Below are positions 18,769-27,797 of a stretch of DNA of 64,000 nucleotides, one piece after another (within the stretch, counting starts at the first letter, position 1; every line of letters starts with the position of its first letter). Source of the DNA: DMER64 sp964542305 (GTDB lineage: Bacteria; Bacteroidota; Bacteroidia; Bacteroidales; UBA932); contig CAZITX010000007.1 of assembly GCA_964542305.1 (NCBI GenBank), positions 27,052 through 91,051 on the forward strand. The letters are read 5' to 3'. The notes under the pieces were generated by a model. The model was not told where the DNA came from. It searched no databases and was given only the letters and a program-made list of their open reading frames with translations. The position numbers and the translations under genes were made by a program.

Positions 18769-19974
18769 TTATTGCAGGTTTCTGAGGATCAGGGCGGTAC
18801 CCATTCCTCCTCCTATACATAAAGAGGCCAGCCCGTACGTGGAACCTCGTTTTTTCATTTCATAAAGCAGGGTAACGGTTATGCGGTTTCCGGAAGCACC
18901 TATGGGATGACCCAGTGCAATGGCCCCGCCGTTCACATTACAATGCGCATTGAACCATTCACGGTCCACACCCTGCTGTTGCTTCAATTCATGCATAACT
19001 CCCAGGGACTGGGCTGCAAATGCCTCATTAAGTTCTACCAGGTCCATTTGGTCCAGGGACATTTCTGCACGTTTGAGGGCTTTGTCCACGGCAGGAACCG
19101 GACCCATTCCCATATAGGCAGGATCGACTCCGCCTTGTCCTGTAGCTATGATCTGTGCCATGGGTTTGAAGCCCAATTCTTTTACGGCCTGCTCCGAAGC
19201 CAGCAATACAAAGGATGCTCCATCGTTGATCCCTGAGGAATTCCCGGCTGTTACGGTTCCGTCTTTTTTGAATGCGGGACGCAGGGTGGCCATTTTTTCC
19301 AGAGTGGTATTCCTGTTGGGGTATTCGTCGGTATCGAAGTCCACCAGCTCTTTCTTGCGTTTGATTTGAACAGGTACGATCTCGTCTTTGAATCTGCCCC
19401 CGTCAATGGCACTGATAGCTTTTTGCTGGGATGCAAAAGCAAAGGCATCCTGCTCTTCCCGTGTTATATTGTATTTTTCAGCAATATTTTCAGCAGTGAT
19501 CCCCATATGGTAATTCCCGAAAGCATCGGTCAGACCGTCGGTAACCATATGGTCAACAGCCTTGAAATCGCCCATTTTTATACCTTCCCTGACTCCCTGC
19601 AAAACAAAGCCGGCCGAAGACATGTTTTCCACGCCGCCTGCCAGAATGATACGTGCGTGGCCGCACAGGATGGATTCGTATCCGTTTATTATAGATTTCA
19701 TACCGCTCCCGCAGATCATGTTGACCCCGTAAGCAGGAACAGAATCAGGAATTCCTGCATTAATTGAAGCCTGACGCGCAATTCCCTGTTTTTGTCCTGC
19801 CATCAGAATATTTCCGACTATCACCTCATCTATCAGGGAAGGATCCAAACGGGTCTCTTCCAGTATGTTTTTGATCACAACTGTCGCCAAATCTGCCGGG
19901 CTGACACCGGTTAATGATCCCAACATCTTACCAATAGCTGTACGTTTGGCTGCAATGATATACACTTTTTCCAT
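18769..19974 (-). CDS. atoB: Acetyl-CoA C-acetyltransferase (thiolase), lysine operon
   Basis: This 401-residue protein is a degradative thiolase. The nucleophilic Cys is in NMICGSGMKS (about residue 88), the active-site His in GGAIALGHPIGASG (about 350) and the second Cys in SLCIGGGMG (about 385). It would cleave acetoacetyl-CoA with CoA to two acetyl-CoA. In this operon acetoacetyl-CoA can arise both from acetoacetate (through AtoDA) and, if the Kat assignment is right, from 3-aminobutyryl-CoA, so this is the shared last step. It is the last gene of the operon, 21 bp after atoA. Confidence 0.92.
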   Translation of the reverse strand: MEKVYIIAAKRTAIGKMLGSLTGVSPADLATVVIKNILEETRLDPSLIDEVIVGNILMAGQKQGIARQASINAGIPDSVPAYGVNMICGSGMKSIINGYESILCGHARIILAGGVENMSSAGFVLQGVREGIKMGDFKAVDHMVTDGLTDAFGNYHMGITAENIAEKYNITREEQDAFAFASQQKAISAIDGGRFKDEIVPVQIKRKKELVDFDTDEYPNRNTTLEKMATLRPAFKKDGTVTAGNSSGINDGASFVLLASEQAVKELGFKPMAQIIATGQGGVDPAYMGMGPVPAVDKALKRAEMSLDQMDLVELNEAFAAQSLGVMHELKQQQGVDREWFNAHCNVNGGAIALGHPIGASGNRITVTLLYEMKKRGSTYGLASLCIGGGMGTALILRNLQ

Positions 19975-19995
19975 AATAAATTGATTTTATATTAA

Positions 19996-20649
19996 TTACA
20001 TTTCTTTTAGATCGTTTGACACAATGAGCTTGCAACCTGTGGCCTCCTGCACCTGTTCAAGTGTGAATTCGGAATTGATCTCCTGCAAGACCAACCCTTC
20101 CGAAGTAACATCCATAACTCCCATTTCGGTAATAATACGATCTACCTGACCTGCGGCAGTCAAGGGTAATGTACATTCTTCCAATATTTTATGATTTCCC
20201 TTGGCAGTGTGTTCCATAGTGACCAATACTTTTTTGGCCCCTGTTACCAGGTCCATGGCCCCTCCCATTCCGGGTGTTTTTTTGCCCGGTATGCACCAAT
20301 TGGCTATGTTCCCTTTTTCATCTACCTGGAGCGATCCAAGAATAGTCACATCTACATGGCCGCCACGGATGATTGAAAAAGAAATGGATGAATCAAAACA
20401 GGATGCTCCTGCTTTCAAGGTAATGGGGCCGCCGCCGGCATCAATCAGATTCGGATCTTCATTACCGGGTGCGGGCGGATTTCCCATCCCAAGACATCCG
20501 TTTTCAGATTGCATAATTACTTTCACTTCGGCAGGTAAATATTTGAGTACCTGTGTAGGCAGTCCTATTCCCAGGTTAACAACGTCTCCGTCTTTTAATT
20601 CTTTTGCCGCACGACGGGCAATGGTTTCCCTGATTTGATTCTTGTCCAT
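19996..20649 (-). CDS. atoA: Acetoacetate CoA-transferase, subunit B
   Basis: The 217-residue protein is the beta subunit of a 3-oxoacid CoA-transferase family I enzyme. The catalytic glutamate is in MQSENGCLGMG near residue 54. With the alpha subunit encoded at 29904-30551 it would transfer CoA to acetoacetate released by Kce. The two subunit genes are usually adjacent; here they lie at opposite ends of the lysine operon, 9 kb apart. The 42-bp gap to kamE holds a TTTTA repeat. Confidence 0.9.
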   Translation of the reverse strand: MDKNQIRETIARRAAKELKDGDVVNLGIGLPTQVLKYLPAEVKVIMQSENGCLGMGNPPAPGNEDPNLIDAGGGPITLKAGASCFDSSISFSIIRGGHVDVTILGSLQVDEKGNIANWCIPGKKTPGMGGAMDLVTGAKKVLVTMEHTAKGNHKILEECTLPLTAAGQVDRIITEMGVMDVTSEGLVLQEINSEFTLEQVQEATGCKLIVSNDLKEM

Positions 20650-20674
20650 GTTTCGTTACTTATTTGAATGATTA

Positions 20675-20699
20675 TTTTATTTTATTTTATTTTATTTTA
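20675..20699. repeat. Pentanucleotide repeat (TTTTA)x5 between kamE and atoA
   Basis: Five perfect TTTTA units (TAAAA on the coding strand) cover the kamE stop codon at 20692-20694 and the upstream side of the atoA ribosome-binding region. Confidence 0.9.
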
Positions 20700-21480
20700 T
20701 GTTTCTTTTTACATACTCCTGTGCTACGTAGGAGGCCAGGTCATCTGCATACGTATTGACGCCAAATCCGGCATCAAACCCAATTTCCCTTGCCAATTCG
20801 TGAGAGATGCGCGGACCCCCGCACACCAGGATCATGCGATCCCGGATGCCTTCGGCCTCGGACATTTCAATGAATTCGGTACAATTTTTCACGTGGATGT
20901 CTTTCTGTGTTACCGTTTGCGATACCAGGATCGCATCGGCTTTTAATTCAATTGCTTTGGCTATAAGCTCTTCGTTTGTTACCTGGGATCCCAGGTTGTA
21001 AGCCTCTATCATTTCATAGCGTTCCAGCCCGTAATGGCCTGCATAGCCTTTCATATTGATGATGGCATCTATGCCAACGGTGTGTGCATCGGTACCGGTA
21101 CTGGCACCCACCATGACCAATTTACGTCCTATGTGTTCCCTTATGTACTCATCCGCCTGGTGCATATCCATTACGGTACTTTCCACTTTGGGAACGTAGA
21201 TATCTTTAAAATTAACCGTATGCTGCAGGTTGCCGTAACAATTGAAAAAAGTAAATCCCGGGGTCAGTTCCCTGGAAAAAACCACCTGCGGGTTGTCCAT
21301 CCCCATACTTCGCAACAACTGTTTGGCGGCTTCAATGGCCTCAGGACCTGTCGGTACAGGCAAGGTAAAGCTTAATTGTACCTTGCCGTCGTTCATGGTA
21401 TCCCCGTAGGGCTTAACTTTTTCCAGATCCAGTGTTTTGTCAAAATCCTGGACTTCTGTTGAATACAATCCTCCACTCAT
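20692..21480 (-). CDS. kamE: Lysine 5,6-aminomutase, beta (B12-binding) subunit
   Basis: This 262-residue protein is the beta subunit of the adenosylcobalamin- and PLP-dependent enzyme that moves the terminal amino group of beta-lysine to give 3,5-diaminohexanoate. The cobalamin motif DAHTVG has its His at residue 133, and the lysine of NMKGYAGHYG that binds PLP is residue 144; both fall at the same numbers as in the Clostridium sticklandii enzyme. Residues about 118-255 form the Rossmann-like B12 domain. It lies 2 bp behind kamD. No B12 riboswitch is seen in the window. Confidence 0.95.
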   Translation of the reverse strand: MSGGLYSTEVQDFDKTLDLEKVKPYGDTMNDGKVQLSFTLPVPTGPEAIEAAKQLLRSMGMDNPQVVFSRELTPGFTFFNCYGNLQHTVNFKDIYVPKVESTVMDMHQADEYIREHIGRKLVMVGASTGTDAHTVGIDAIINMKGYAGHYGLERYEMIEAYNLGSQVTNEELIAKAIELKADAILVSQTVTQKDIHVKNCTEFIEMSEAEGIRDRMILVCGGPRISHELAREIGFDAGFGVNTYADDLASYVAQEYVKRNIK

Positions 21481-21482
21481 AA

Positions 21483-23039
21483 TTATTTCTTTCCTTTTAA
21501 CAATTCAATATAGGGGTTAAAATAGACAGCGGATTTCCGGGTAACTCCATCCAGCCCCTTTCCTCCTTCCTTAGGTCTGCGTACATTGGCAAAATATCCC
21601 TTTTCCAGGGCCGTAAACAGGCCTTCTTCTTTCATCTTTTCCAGCAGGTCGCAGGCATCTGCCAATACCCTGGCAGCTCTGTTTCGTATAATGCCGTCCT
21701 GTTTGAATTCCACCTCGTCGCCGATATTTCTGAAACTGGTGAAAATGTAACGGGCGTTTTCTATGGAAAGGTACCTGTCGCTCATAAAAGGTGTGTGAAT
21801 GGCCTCAGTGGGCATTCCAAGCAGCTGGATCCCCTGGTTCGTCCATATTCCGGCAATATTAAACAGGGCATCCTGTATATGACCCCTGAAAATATTCCCG
21901 GTCATGAATTTTGTGGGAGGCATGTATTTCAGGGGGGCTTTCGGAAAAATCTCACGCAACATCCAGGCCTGTGCCAGTTCAAAGAGAAAAGCATTTTCCA
22001 GCTCCGGATCCATCTCGAAAGCATGTCCAAGGCCCATCTGTTCCTCCGGAAGACCGGCAATCAGGGCCAATTGCTCATTTATAAAATCCGAGGCCAGGAC
22101 CGTGTGTGCTTCTTCAAAAGCATCTGCCGTTGTCAGGTAATTGTCTTCGCCAGTGTTGATGATCACACCGGCAAAGCCGTTGATTATCCTTGAAAAATAC
22201 TGGTCAATCAAAGTACGTTGCATATTAATATCCCTGAACAATATCCCGTACAGGGCATCGTTCAGCATGACATCCATACCTTCAAAAGCTCCCATTACGG
22301 CTATCTCAGGCATACAGAGACCCGAGCAGTAATTGCACAAGCGGATATACCTTCCTACTTCATCCCCCACCTCATCCAGAGCCTTACGCATGATCCTGAA
22401 ATTTTCCTGGGTGGCGTACGTACCTCCGAAGCCTTCTGTGGTAGCCCCGTAGGGCACATAATCCAGCAAAGACTGTCCGGTGGTCCTTATAACTGCAATT
22501 ATATCGGCTCCCTGGCGGGCTGCTGCCTGCGCCTGAAGGGCATCTTCGTAAATGTTACCGGTAGCTACAATAACGTATAAATACGGCCGGGGACCTTCTC
22601 CCAGTTTTTCTATCCGGTCTTCCCTGGAACTTCTTTTATCCTTTATGCGTGAAATACTTTCGCCAATATATGGTTCAAGCACACGGCTGATATCTTCTTT
22701 AGTATGCAGAGAGTAACGGGAAAAATCAAACGTTCCTGCAGCAATGTCCAGGACGATCTGACCGGGGGTGCTGCCCGTTTCCAAAATTACGTTTCCCAGG
22801 AAATGCAATACGCCATCGGCCAGCATCCCTCTTTCCTTCAATGCATCCACCAAAAGGTTGGGCAACGGAATGCCTTCCCTGTCCACGCCGTCTACACCCA
22901 TGAGCCGGCACAAGGTTCTTTCCACGCTGACCGTTGTGAAATTTTCAACAAAACGCTGGACCTGGTCCGCAATTTCCCCGGCGGTTTTCCGGGCTTCTTC
23001 CACTTTTTTAAAATCAAGTCCTAATTTAGATTCTCTCAT
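21483..23039 (-). CDS. kamD: Lysine 5,6-aminomutase, alpha subunit
   Basis: At 518 residues this is full length for the alpha subunit, a TIM-barrel protein that supplies most of the substrate and PLP pocket. It pairs with kamE 2 bp downstream, and its start overlaps the end of kamC by 4 bp, so the complex and its helper are probably made together. Conserved-looking segments include PYLYVIVATGNIYEDALQAQ and NYCSGLCMPEIAVMGAFEG. The identification rests on overall similarity plus its place between kamC and kamE. Confidence 0.93.
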   Translation of the reverse strand: MRESKLGLDFKKVEEARKTAGEIADQVQRFVENFTTVSVERTLCRLMGVDGVDREGIPLPNLLVDALKERGMLADGVLHFLGNVILETGSTPGQIVLDIAAGTFDFSRYSLHTKEDISRVLEPYIGESISRIKDKRSSREDRIEKLGEGPRPYLYVIVATGNIYEDALQAQAAARQGADIIAVIRTTGQSLLDYVPYGATTEGFGGTYATQENFRIMRKALDEVGDEVGRYIRLCNYCSGLCMPEIAVMGAFEGMDVMLNDALYGILFRDINMQRTLIDQYFSRIINGFAGVIINTGEDNYLTTADAFEEAHTVLASDFINEQLALIAGLPEEQMGLGHAFEMDPELENAFLFELAQAWMLREIFPKAPLKYMPPTKFMTGNIFRGHIQDALFNIAGIWTNQGIQLLGMPTEAIHTPFMSDRYLSIENARYIFTSFRNIGDEVEFKQDGIIRNRAARVLADACDLLEKMKEEGLFTALEKGYFANVRRPKEGGKGLDGVTRKSAVYFNPYIELLKGKK

Positions 23040-24433
23040 TTCAAATACTTCTTTGCCGTGTCAATAAAAGATCCGTTAACTCCCAGCAGGCGCGCAATAT
23101 TGAGTGCTTCCAGGGGAACGGATCCTCCTTTATCTTCTATCAAACTGTAATTCATATAACGGTACATTTGGAGCGGATCAAGACGTCCTTTCACATTAGT
23201 GCCCTCAAAACCGGCCACCCGTAATTTCCTGCAAGAAAGTCCCAGGTCTCCGTAATGGGTACTTATCAGGGACATCACGTGGTGCTTTTCCAGGTATTCA
23301 ACCAGGGCACATAAAATGGCCGCCCCTTCTGCGGGATTGGTGGTCCGGGCAGGTTCATCCGCTAAAACAAGCATTTCTGTCCCTGCGGCCATATTGGCCA
23401 TTATCCGGTCCAAATCCAGCATTTCTGCCGCAAACGATGACAACCCCCTGTATTGGTCCTGTTTGTCTCCTATGACAAGAAAAACGTCCTTTACAAGGGA
23501 AATTGACGCTTTTTGTGCAGGAACAAAGAAAGAAAACTGGGTAAGGGCCTGGATCATGGCCAGTGTTTTTAAAACCACCGTTTTACCGCTCATATTTGCC
23601 CCGGTAAGCAAACAGGGCTTCCGGTATAATGTGACCGATACCGGCTGGAACGATCCTCCTGCGTTTTCAAGGTTATCGGCGATAGCCGGATTAACCATTC
23701 CTTCAACTGACAATACGCCGGGTTGATCCCCGGGAACGGTTACCGGTCTTGACATGTTGTATAAGAGAGCCAGTTTCGCTTTGGCAAACCATATCTCCAT
23801 TCGTGCAAGCCGGTCAAAATTTTCCTGCAAATCCGGGTAAAATTCAGACAATTGCAGGGACAGTTTTTCCCTGACAGCCAGTTCCTCTTTCTGAATAATA
23901 TCCTGAAGCTGATCCCATTTGCCGGGATCCCTTCCGGGATCGGTTTCCGTGACCTGTTGACGCGCAGCGGCGAGCGATTTGCTGTAGGAATCGTAAATGG
24001 AAAAAGAAACGGTCCCGGTAGTATCAGGATCCAGAATATGAAAAGCTTCCTGTAAAGGAAACAGGCGTTCGTAAGAAAAGCCGGCCTGATCGCATAATTT
24101 TCCCGCATCGGAACAAAGAACCACAAAATACTTGATCTCAAATAGTTCCACCTCATCCAGAGTGCGTTTTTCTTTTAACTCTGCCAGCGATCCCCGGATG
24201 TCATGTACACGGGAAAAAAGATGCTGCAGTTGCATCATGACAGGCTTTGCTTTTTGATCAGAAAGAATTTCACAGGCTTTCTGCAGAATATCAAAATTTT
24301 GTTCCAGCTCATCCCTGTCCGTGGAAAAAGGCATCTGCATCAGGTAACGGCGTACCCGGGAACCGGTGAGTTCCATTTTATCGGCCAGGTATTTCAGACC
24401 GTCTATTCTTTCGCTAAACCGGGCAAAATTCAT
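23036..24433 (-). CDS. kamC: MutS-like ATPase of the aminomutase reactivase (KamC)
   Basis: This 465-residue protein has a MutS-type ATPase domain in its C-terminal half: Walker A GANMSGKT at about residue 278 and a Walker B region with VLADEPARTTNP at about 365. The N-terminal half is helical, like the MutS clamp/lever region, but there is no mismatch-recognition domain. MutS-like genes next to kamDE are typical of lysine fermentation operons, and the product is annotated in the family as the ATPase of a lysine 5,6-aminomutase reactivase. It would act on the B12 enzyme rather than on DNA. Overlaps of 4 bp with both kamB and kamD support co-translation. Confidence 0.88.
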   Translation of the reverse strand: MNFARFSERIDGLKYLADKMELTGSRVRRYLMQMPFSTDRDELEQNFDILQKACEILSDQKAKPVMMQLQHLFSRVHDIRGSLAELKEKRTLDEVELFEIKYFVVLCSDAGKLCDQAGFSYERLFPLQEAFHILDPDTTGTVSFSIYDSYSKSLAAARQQVTETDPGRDPGKWDQLQDIIQKEELAVREKLSLQLSEFYPDLQENFDRLARMEIWFAKAKLALLYNMSRPVTVPGDQPGVLSVEGMVNPAIADNLENAGGSFQPVSVTLYRKPCLLTGANMSGKTVVLKTLAMIQALTQFSFFVPAQKASISLVKDVFLVIGDKQDQYRGLSSFAAEMLDLDRIMANMAAGTEMLVLADEPARTTNPAEGAAILCALVEYLEKHHVMSLISTHYGDLGLSCRKLRVAGFEGTNVKGRLDPLQMYRYMNYSLIEDKGGSVPLEALNIARLLGVNGSFIDTAKKYLK

Positions 24434-25446
24434 CCTTCCAATTTTTTAATGTCGTAAACAGGAATATTCACTTCCTTTTGTATTCTGGCTGTCAATTCTT
24501 CAGAATTCAACCGGTAACCCTGTGGCGAGACCGGATTTACACAAACAGCCAGCAAACGGGTACTGAACAACTGGAAAATGCGACCTCCTTTACGCAGAAA
24601 CGAGTATAAAACACGCGGATCGGCAAAAATACGTGAAAAATCCCTTATATAGAGCTCCGTTTTTCCGACTTCTTTTCCCTCTCCCAGGGTTTTCAGCAAT
24701 GCGTTACTTACGGCTCCCGGAACGTAAATCCTGTTTTGGCACTTGCCCAATACTTCCCTGACCTGTTCCGGGATCAATGCCGATTCCACACCCGGATCCG
24801 TTATTTCCCCATCGGCAGTAATACCCCGTATGCCGCGCGTTATATGCTCCAGCTTTTTTTTGAGGGATTCACCGGCCAGGGGAAGGTGTACGGTATCATA
24901 CACAAAACGCGTCCTTTCTGCCAATGTGCTCATATTTAATGAATAAGCAGCTCCCACAGCCAGTATCATGGATTCAGTAACTGCAGGAGAAGCAGGACTT
25001 AAGCGTGATATGGCTCCGTCCACCAGGCATATGTCAACGGAAAAGTTACGGGGCATTTCACGTACCCAGTTTTGCAATAAGATCGTATCCGAAGGACCGG
25101 CCAGGATCATCTTTCCTTTTTCCAGGGCCCGTGCAGTGACCATTTTACCCAACACAGTGGTGTAAGGAAGCACTTCGCATATTTCGGCCCTGAAACGTTT
25201 TGCCTTATAATAGGAAGCCACTGTGGTAAAATACATTCCTTTTTCCAGGAATATCTCGGGTTTGGGGGTGGCCGTTACCCGGTCCACCCCTTCCCCGTCA
25301 ATACCGACTGAAGTAACGGCTATGAGTTTTTGCCTTTGATCCAGCTTCTCCATTACATACCTCAGACATTCGGTCTTTCCGGTATTTTTACCCAATCCGA
25401 CAACCGACAGACTGCCGTAACGGATGATCTGATCGATAAAAGGCAT
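24430..25446 (-). CDS. kamB: Lysine 5,6-aminomutase reactivase subunit (KamB)
   Basis: The 338-residue protein has a P-loop-like GLGKNTGKT at about residue 17, which deviates by one residue from the standard spacing, then an AGPSDT segment near 115. It matches the protein commonly found beside kamC in lysine operons. With KamC it is thought to restore inactivated lysine 5,6-aminomutase, possibly by exchanging damaged cobalamin; the mechanism is not deducible here. It follows kamA by 8 bp and overlaps kamC by 4 bp. Confidence 0.82.
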   Translation of the reverse strand: MPFIDQIIRYGSLSVVGLGKNTGKTECLRYVMEKLDQRQKLIAVTSVGIDGEGVDRVTATPKPEIFLEKGMYFTTVASYYKAKRFRAEICEVLPYTTVLGKMVTARALEKGKMILAGPSDTILLQNWVREMPRNFSVDICLVDGAISRLSPASPAVTESMILAVGAAYSLNMSTLAERTRFVYDTVHLPLAGESLKKKLEHITRGIRGITADGEITDPGVESALIPEQVREVLGKCQNRIYVPGAVSNALLKTLGEGKEVGKTELYIRDFSRIFADPRVLYSFLRKGGRIFQLFSTRLLAVCVNPVSPQGYRLNSEELTARIQKEVNIPVYDIKKLEG

Positions 25447-25454
25447 TCAGTAGC

Positions 25455-26702
25455 TTACTTCTTATGGTTGCGTTCTTTTCTTTGCAAATAGGAAGGTTCA
25501 AGCGACAATTGCTGTCCCTGCAATATCCCGGAAACCCCTTCCAGCGGAACTTTGTCTTTGCATTTTTCGCAAACACATTCGTTTTTATAATCCAGTGGTT
25601 CCGTATACGTAGTGATAACTCCCTCATAATTACGCAACACCATTCTTCCGGGAGCCTGGCTGATCACGTAAGTGGGCATAACAGGAATTTTTCCGCCGCC
25701 ACCGGGGGCATCTACTACAAAAGTAGGCACTGAATAACCCGATGTATGTCCACGCAATCCTTCAATGATCTCTATTCCTTTGGAAATGGGTGTTCTGAAA
25801 TGCTCCAGACCCATGGACAGATCGCACTGATAGATGTAGTATGGACGTACTCGGATCATAACCAGTTTGTGGACCAGTTCTTTCATAGTGTGCACGCAAT
25901 CGTTTACTCCGCGCAGCAACACCGTCTGATTGCCCAAAGGGAAACCGGCATCTGCCATTCTTTCACAGGCAGCTTTGGAAGTCGGTGTGATCTCGTTGGG
26001 GTGGTTGAAATGGGTGTTGATCCATATGGGATGGTACTTACGGAGCATATCCAGGAGCTCGGGTGTAATACGCTGCGGGCATACTACCGGGGTACGTGTT
26101 CCAATCCGGATGATCTCAACGTGAGGGATCTCGCGCAAACGGGATATGATGGATTCCAGCCGGGCATCGCTCATGGTCAGGGGATCTCCGCCGGAAAGAA
26201 GTACGTCCCTTACCTGGGGTGTACGTGCTATGTAATCGATCGCCTGTTGTATCCTGTCGCTGGATGCTTCGTGGTCTTTCTGTCCGGCAAAACGGCGTCT
26301 TGTGCAATGACGGCAATACATGGAACACTGGTCCGTTACCAGGAAAAGCACCCTGTCCGGATACCTGTGTGTCAGGCCCGGTACCGGGGAGTCTTCATCT
26401 TCGTGCAACGGATCCAGCAAATCAGCGGGTGAACGGTACATTTCCTTTTTTGTGGGAATGGCCTGTTTACGAACCGGACAAGTGGGATCGTCCGGATCTA
26501 TCAGGCTCAGGTAATACGGAGTAATGGCCATACGGAGCAATTTGAGTGATTGGTGAATGGCCTCTTCTTCTTCCGGAGTAAGTGTAATGTACTTCCTGAG
26601 TTGTTCCAGGTTAACAATACGGTTGCGAACCTGCCATTTCCAGTCGTTCCACTCCTGATCCGTTACGTTGGGAAACAATTGTTCTCTTCTTGTTTCTTTC
26701 AT
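25455..26702 (-). CDS. kamA: Lysine 2,3-aminomutase
   Basis: I start at the ATG at 26702 (MKETRREQLF), giving 415 residues, close to the 416 of the clostridial enzyme; a longer reading would run into kdd. It is a radical-SAM, PLP-dependent enzyme that converts L-lysine to L-beta-lysine. The cluster motif is CSMYCRHC with Cys at 126, 130 and 133. The PLP lysine is residue 338 in GGGGKIPVMP, and the substrate-binding acids D294 and D331 are present, each one number above the Clostridium subterminale positions. A Cys-rich tail (CVCEKCKD) matches the family's zinc site. First committed step of the operon's pathway. Confidence 0.96.
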   Translation of the reverse strand: MKETRREQLFPNVTDQEWNDWKWQVRNRIVNLEQLRKYITLTPEEEEAIHQSLKLLRMAITPYYLSLIDPDDPTCPVRKQAIPTKKEMYRSPADLLDPLHEDEDSPVPGLTHRYPDRVLFLVTDQCSMYCRHCTRRRFAGQKDHEASSDRIQQAIDYIARTPQVRDVLLSGGDPLTMSDARLESIISRLREIPHVEIIRIGTRTPVVCPQRITPELLDMLRKYHPIWINTHFNHPNEITPTSKAACERMADAGFPLGNQTVLLRGVNDCVHTMKELVHKLVMIRVRPYYIYQCDLSMGLEHFRTPISKGIEIIEGLRGHTSGYSVPTFVVDAPGGGGKIPVMPTYVISQAPGRMVLRNYEGVITTYTEPLDYKNECVCEKCKDKVPLEGVSGILQGQQLSLEPSYLQRKERNHKK

Positions 26703-26715
26703 GTTAATAATTCTA

Positions 26716-27756
26716 TTATGCGTACAGCTCGGTAAAGATCTTACGGAGTTTTTCACTTTCCCTGAGTAACTGCAATGTGATCTCTGCATGACCTCTAGTG
26801 TAGCCGTTACCTACAATCATGGTAACATCCGAACCCACACCTTCTGCTCCCAGGGCTGCTTTGGTAAAACTGGTAGCCATAGAGAAGAAATATACAAGGC
26901 CTGTATCCTTGGTACAGAGAATCGAAGTCATTTCCGTATCCGTGATATTTACGTTATTGATGGTCACGTCACACATTTGACCGTTGGTCAGTTCCTCAAT
27001 CTTTTCCAGCACAGCAACAGGCTGGGTCGCATCTGCAGAGAATACGTGGTCACAGAATCCCAACGCTTCCAGGCGTTTTGTGGAACGTTCGCTGTGGCAA
27101 AGGCCGATTACTTTCCCTGTTACACCGGCTCTTTTCTTTGCTTCATAACTGCAAAGCATTCCGGATTTCCCTCCGGCTCCAATAATAAGTACAGTATCTC
27201 CGGGTTTAACCAGCTTGGCTGTCTGTGCAGGGGCACCGGCTACGTCCAGGGCCGATAAGGCAAGCGTTTCGGGCATATCATCGGGGATCTTGGCATAGAT
27301 GCCGCTTTCAAACAGTATCGCTTTTCCGTCAATGTCCACCTGATCAATATCGGGCCTGATGTCTTTGATCTTGTCTATGCGAAGGGGCGTCAGGGAAAGG
27401 GATACCAAAGTGGCAATCTTGTCTCCCACTTTCAGATCTATCTTCCCTTCCAGTGCTTCCCCGATCTTTTCCACAACTCCCAATAACATCCCTCCGGATC
27501 CGGTTACGGGATTGCGGTGTTTTCCCTGCTTTGCAACAATGCCCAACATGATCTCGGCAATTTTGGCTTTATCTCCTCCGGCTTGTTCTTCTATCTGGGT
27601 AAAACTTGCCGAGTCAATATTCAGGGTTTTTACATCTATGAGTATCTCGTTGTCGTAGATCTCATCCATGTTGTTATCCAGTTTGTTGGCAGGTTGCGGA
27701 AGAACGCCTTTGGGTTCAATGACCCGGTGAAGACCATACTTGTTACCTTTTTTCAT
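26716..27756 (-). CDS. kdd: L-erythro-3,5-diaminohexanoate dehydrogenase
   Basis: This 346-residue protein matches Kdd, which oxidatively deaminates 3,5-diaminohexanoate with NAD(P) to 5-amino-3-oxohexanoate. A Rossmann dinucleotide motif is seen in VLIIGAGGKSGMLCS at about residue 189, within a medium-chain-dehydrogenase-like fold. It lies between kce and kamA, as in other lysine fermentation operons. It ends 13 bp before kamA. Confidence 0.93.
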   Translation of the reverse strand: MKKGNKYGLHRVIEPKGVLPQPANKLDNNMDEIYDNEILIDVKTLNIDSASFTQIEEQAGGDKAKIAEIMLGIVAKQGKHRNPVTGSGGMLLGVVEKIGEALEGKIDLKVGDKIATLVSLSLTPLRIDKIKDIRPDIDQVDIDGKAILFESGIYAKIPDDMPETLALSALDVAGAPAQTAKLVKPGDTVLIIGAGGKSGMLCSYEAKKRAGVTGKVIGLCHSERSTKRLEALGFCDHVFSADATQPVAVLEKIEELTNGQMCDVTINNVNITDTEMTSILCTKDTGLVYFFSMATSFTKAALGAEGVGSDVTMIVGNGYTRGHAEITLQLLRESEKLRKIFTELYA

Positions 27757-27797
27757 TTGCAGTTGTTGTTAAAATAAGTAATTAAATTGTTTGTTAA

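Noticed and set aside
23036..24433. DNA mismatch repair MutS/MutS2
   Set aside because: It has the ATPase core only, no mismatch-binding or Smr domain, and is coupled to kamB and kamD.
26703..26789. Longer kamA start adding 29 residues
   Set aside because: It would overlap kdd by 74 bp, and the added residues have no counterpart in known lysine 2,3-aminomutases; the ATG at 26702 gives the expected length and residue numbering.
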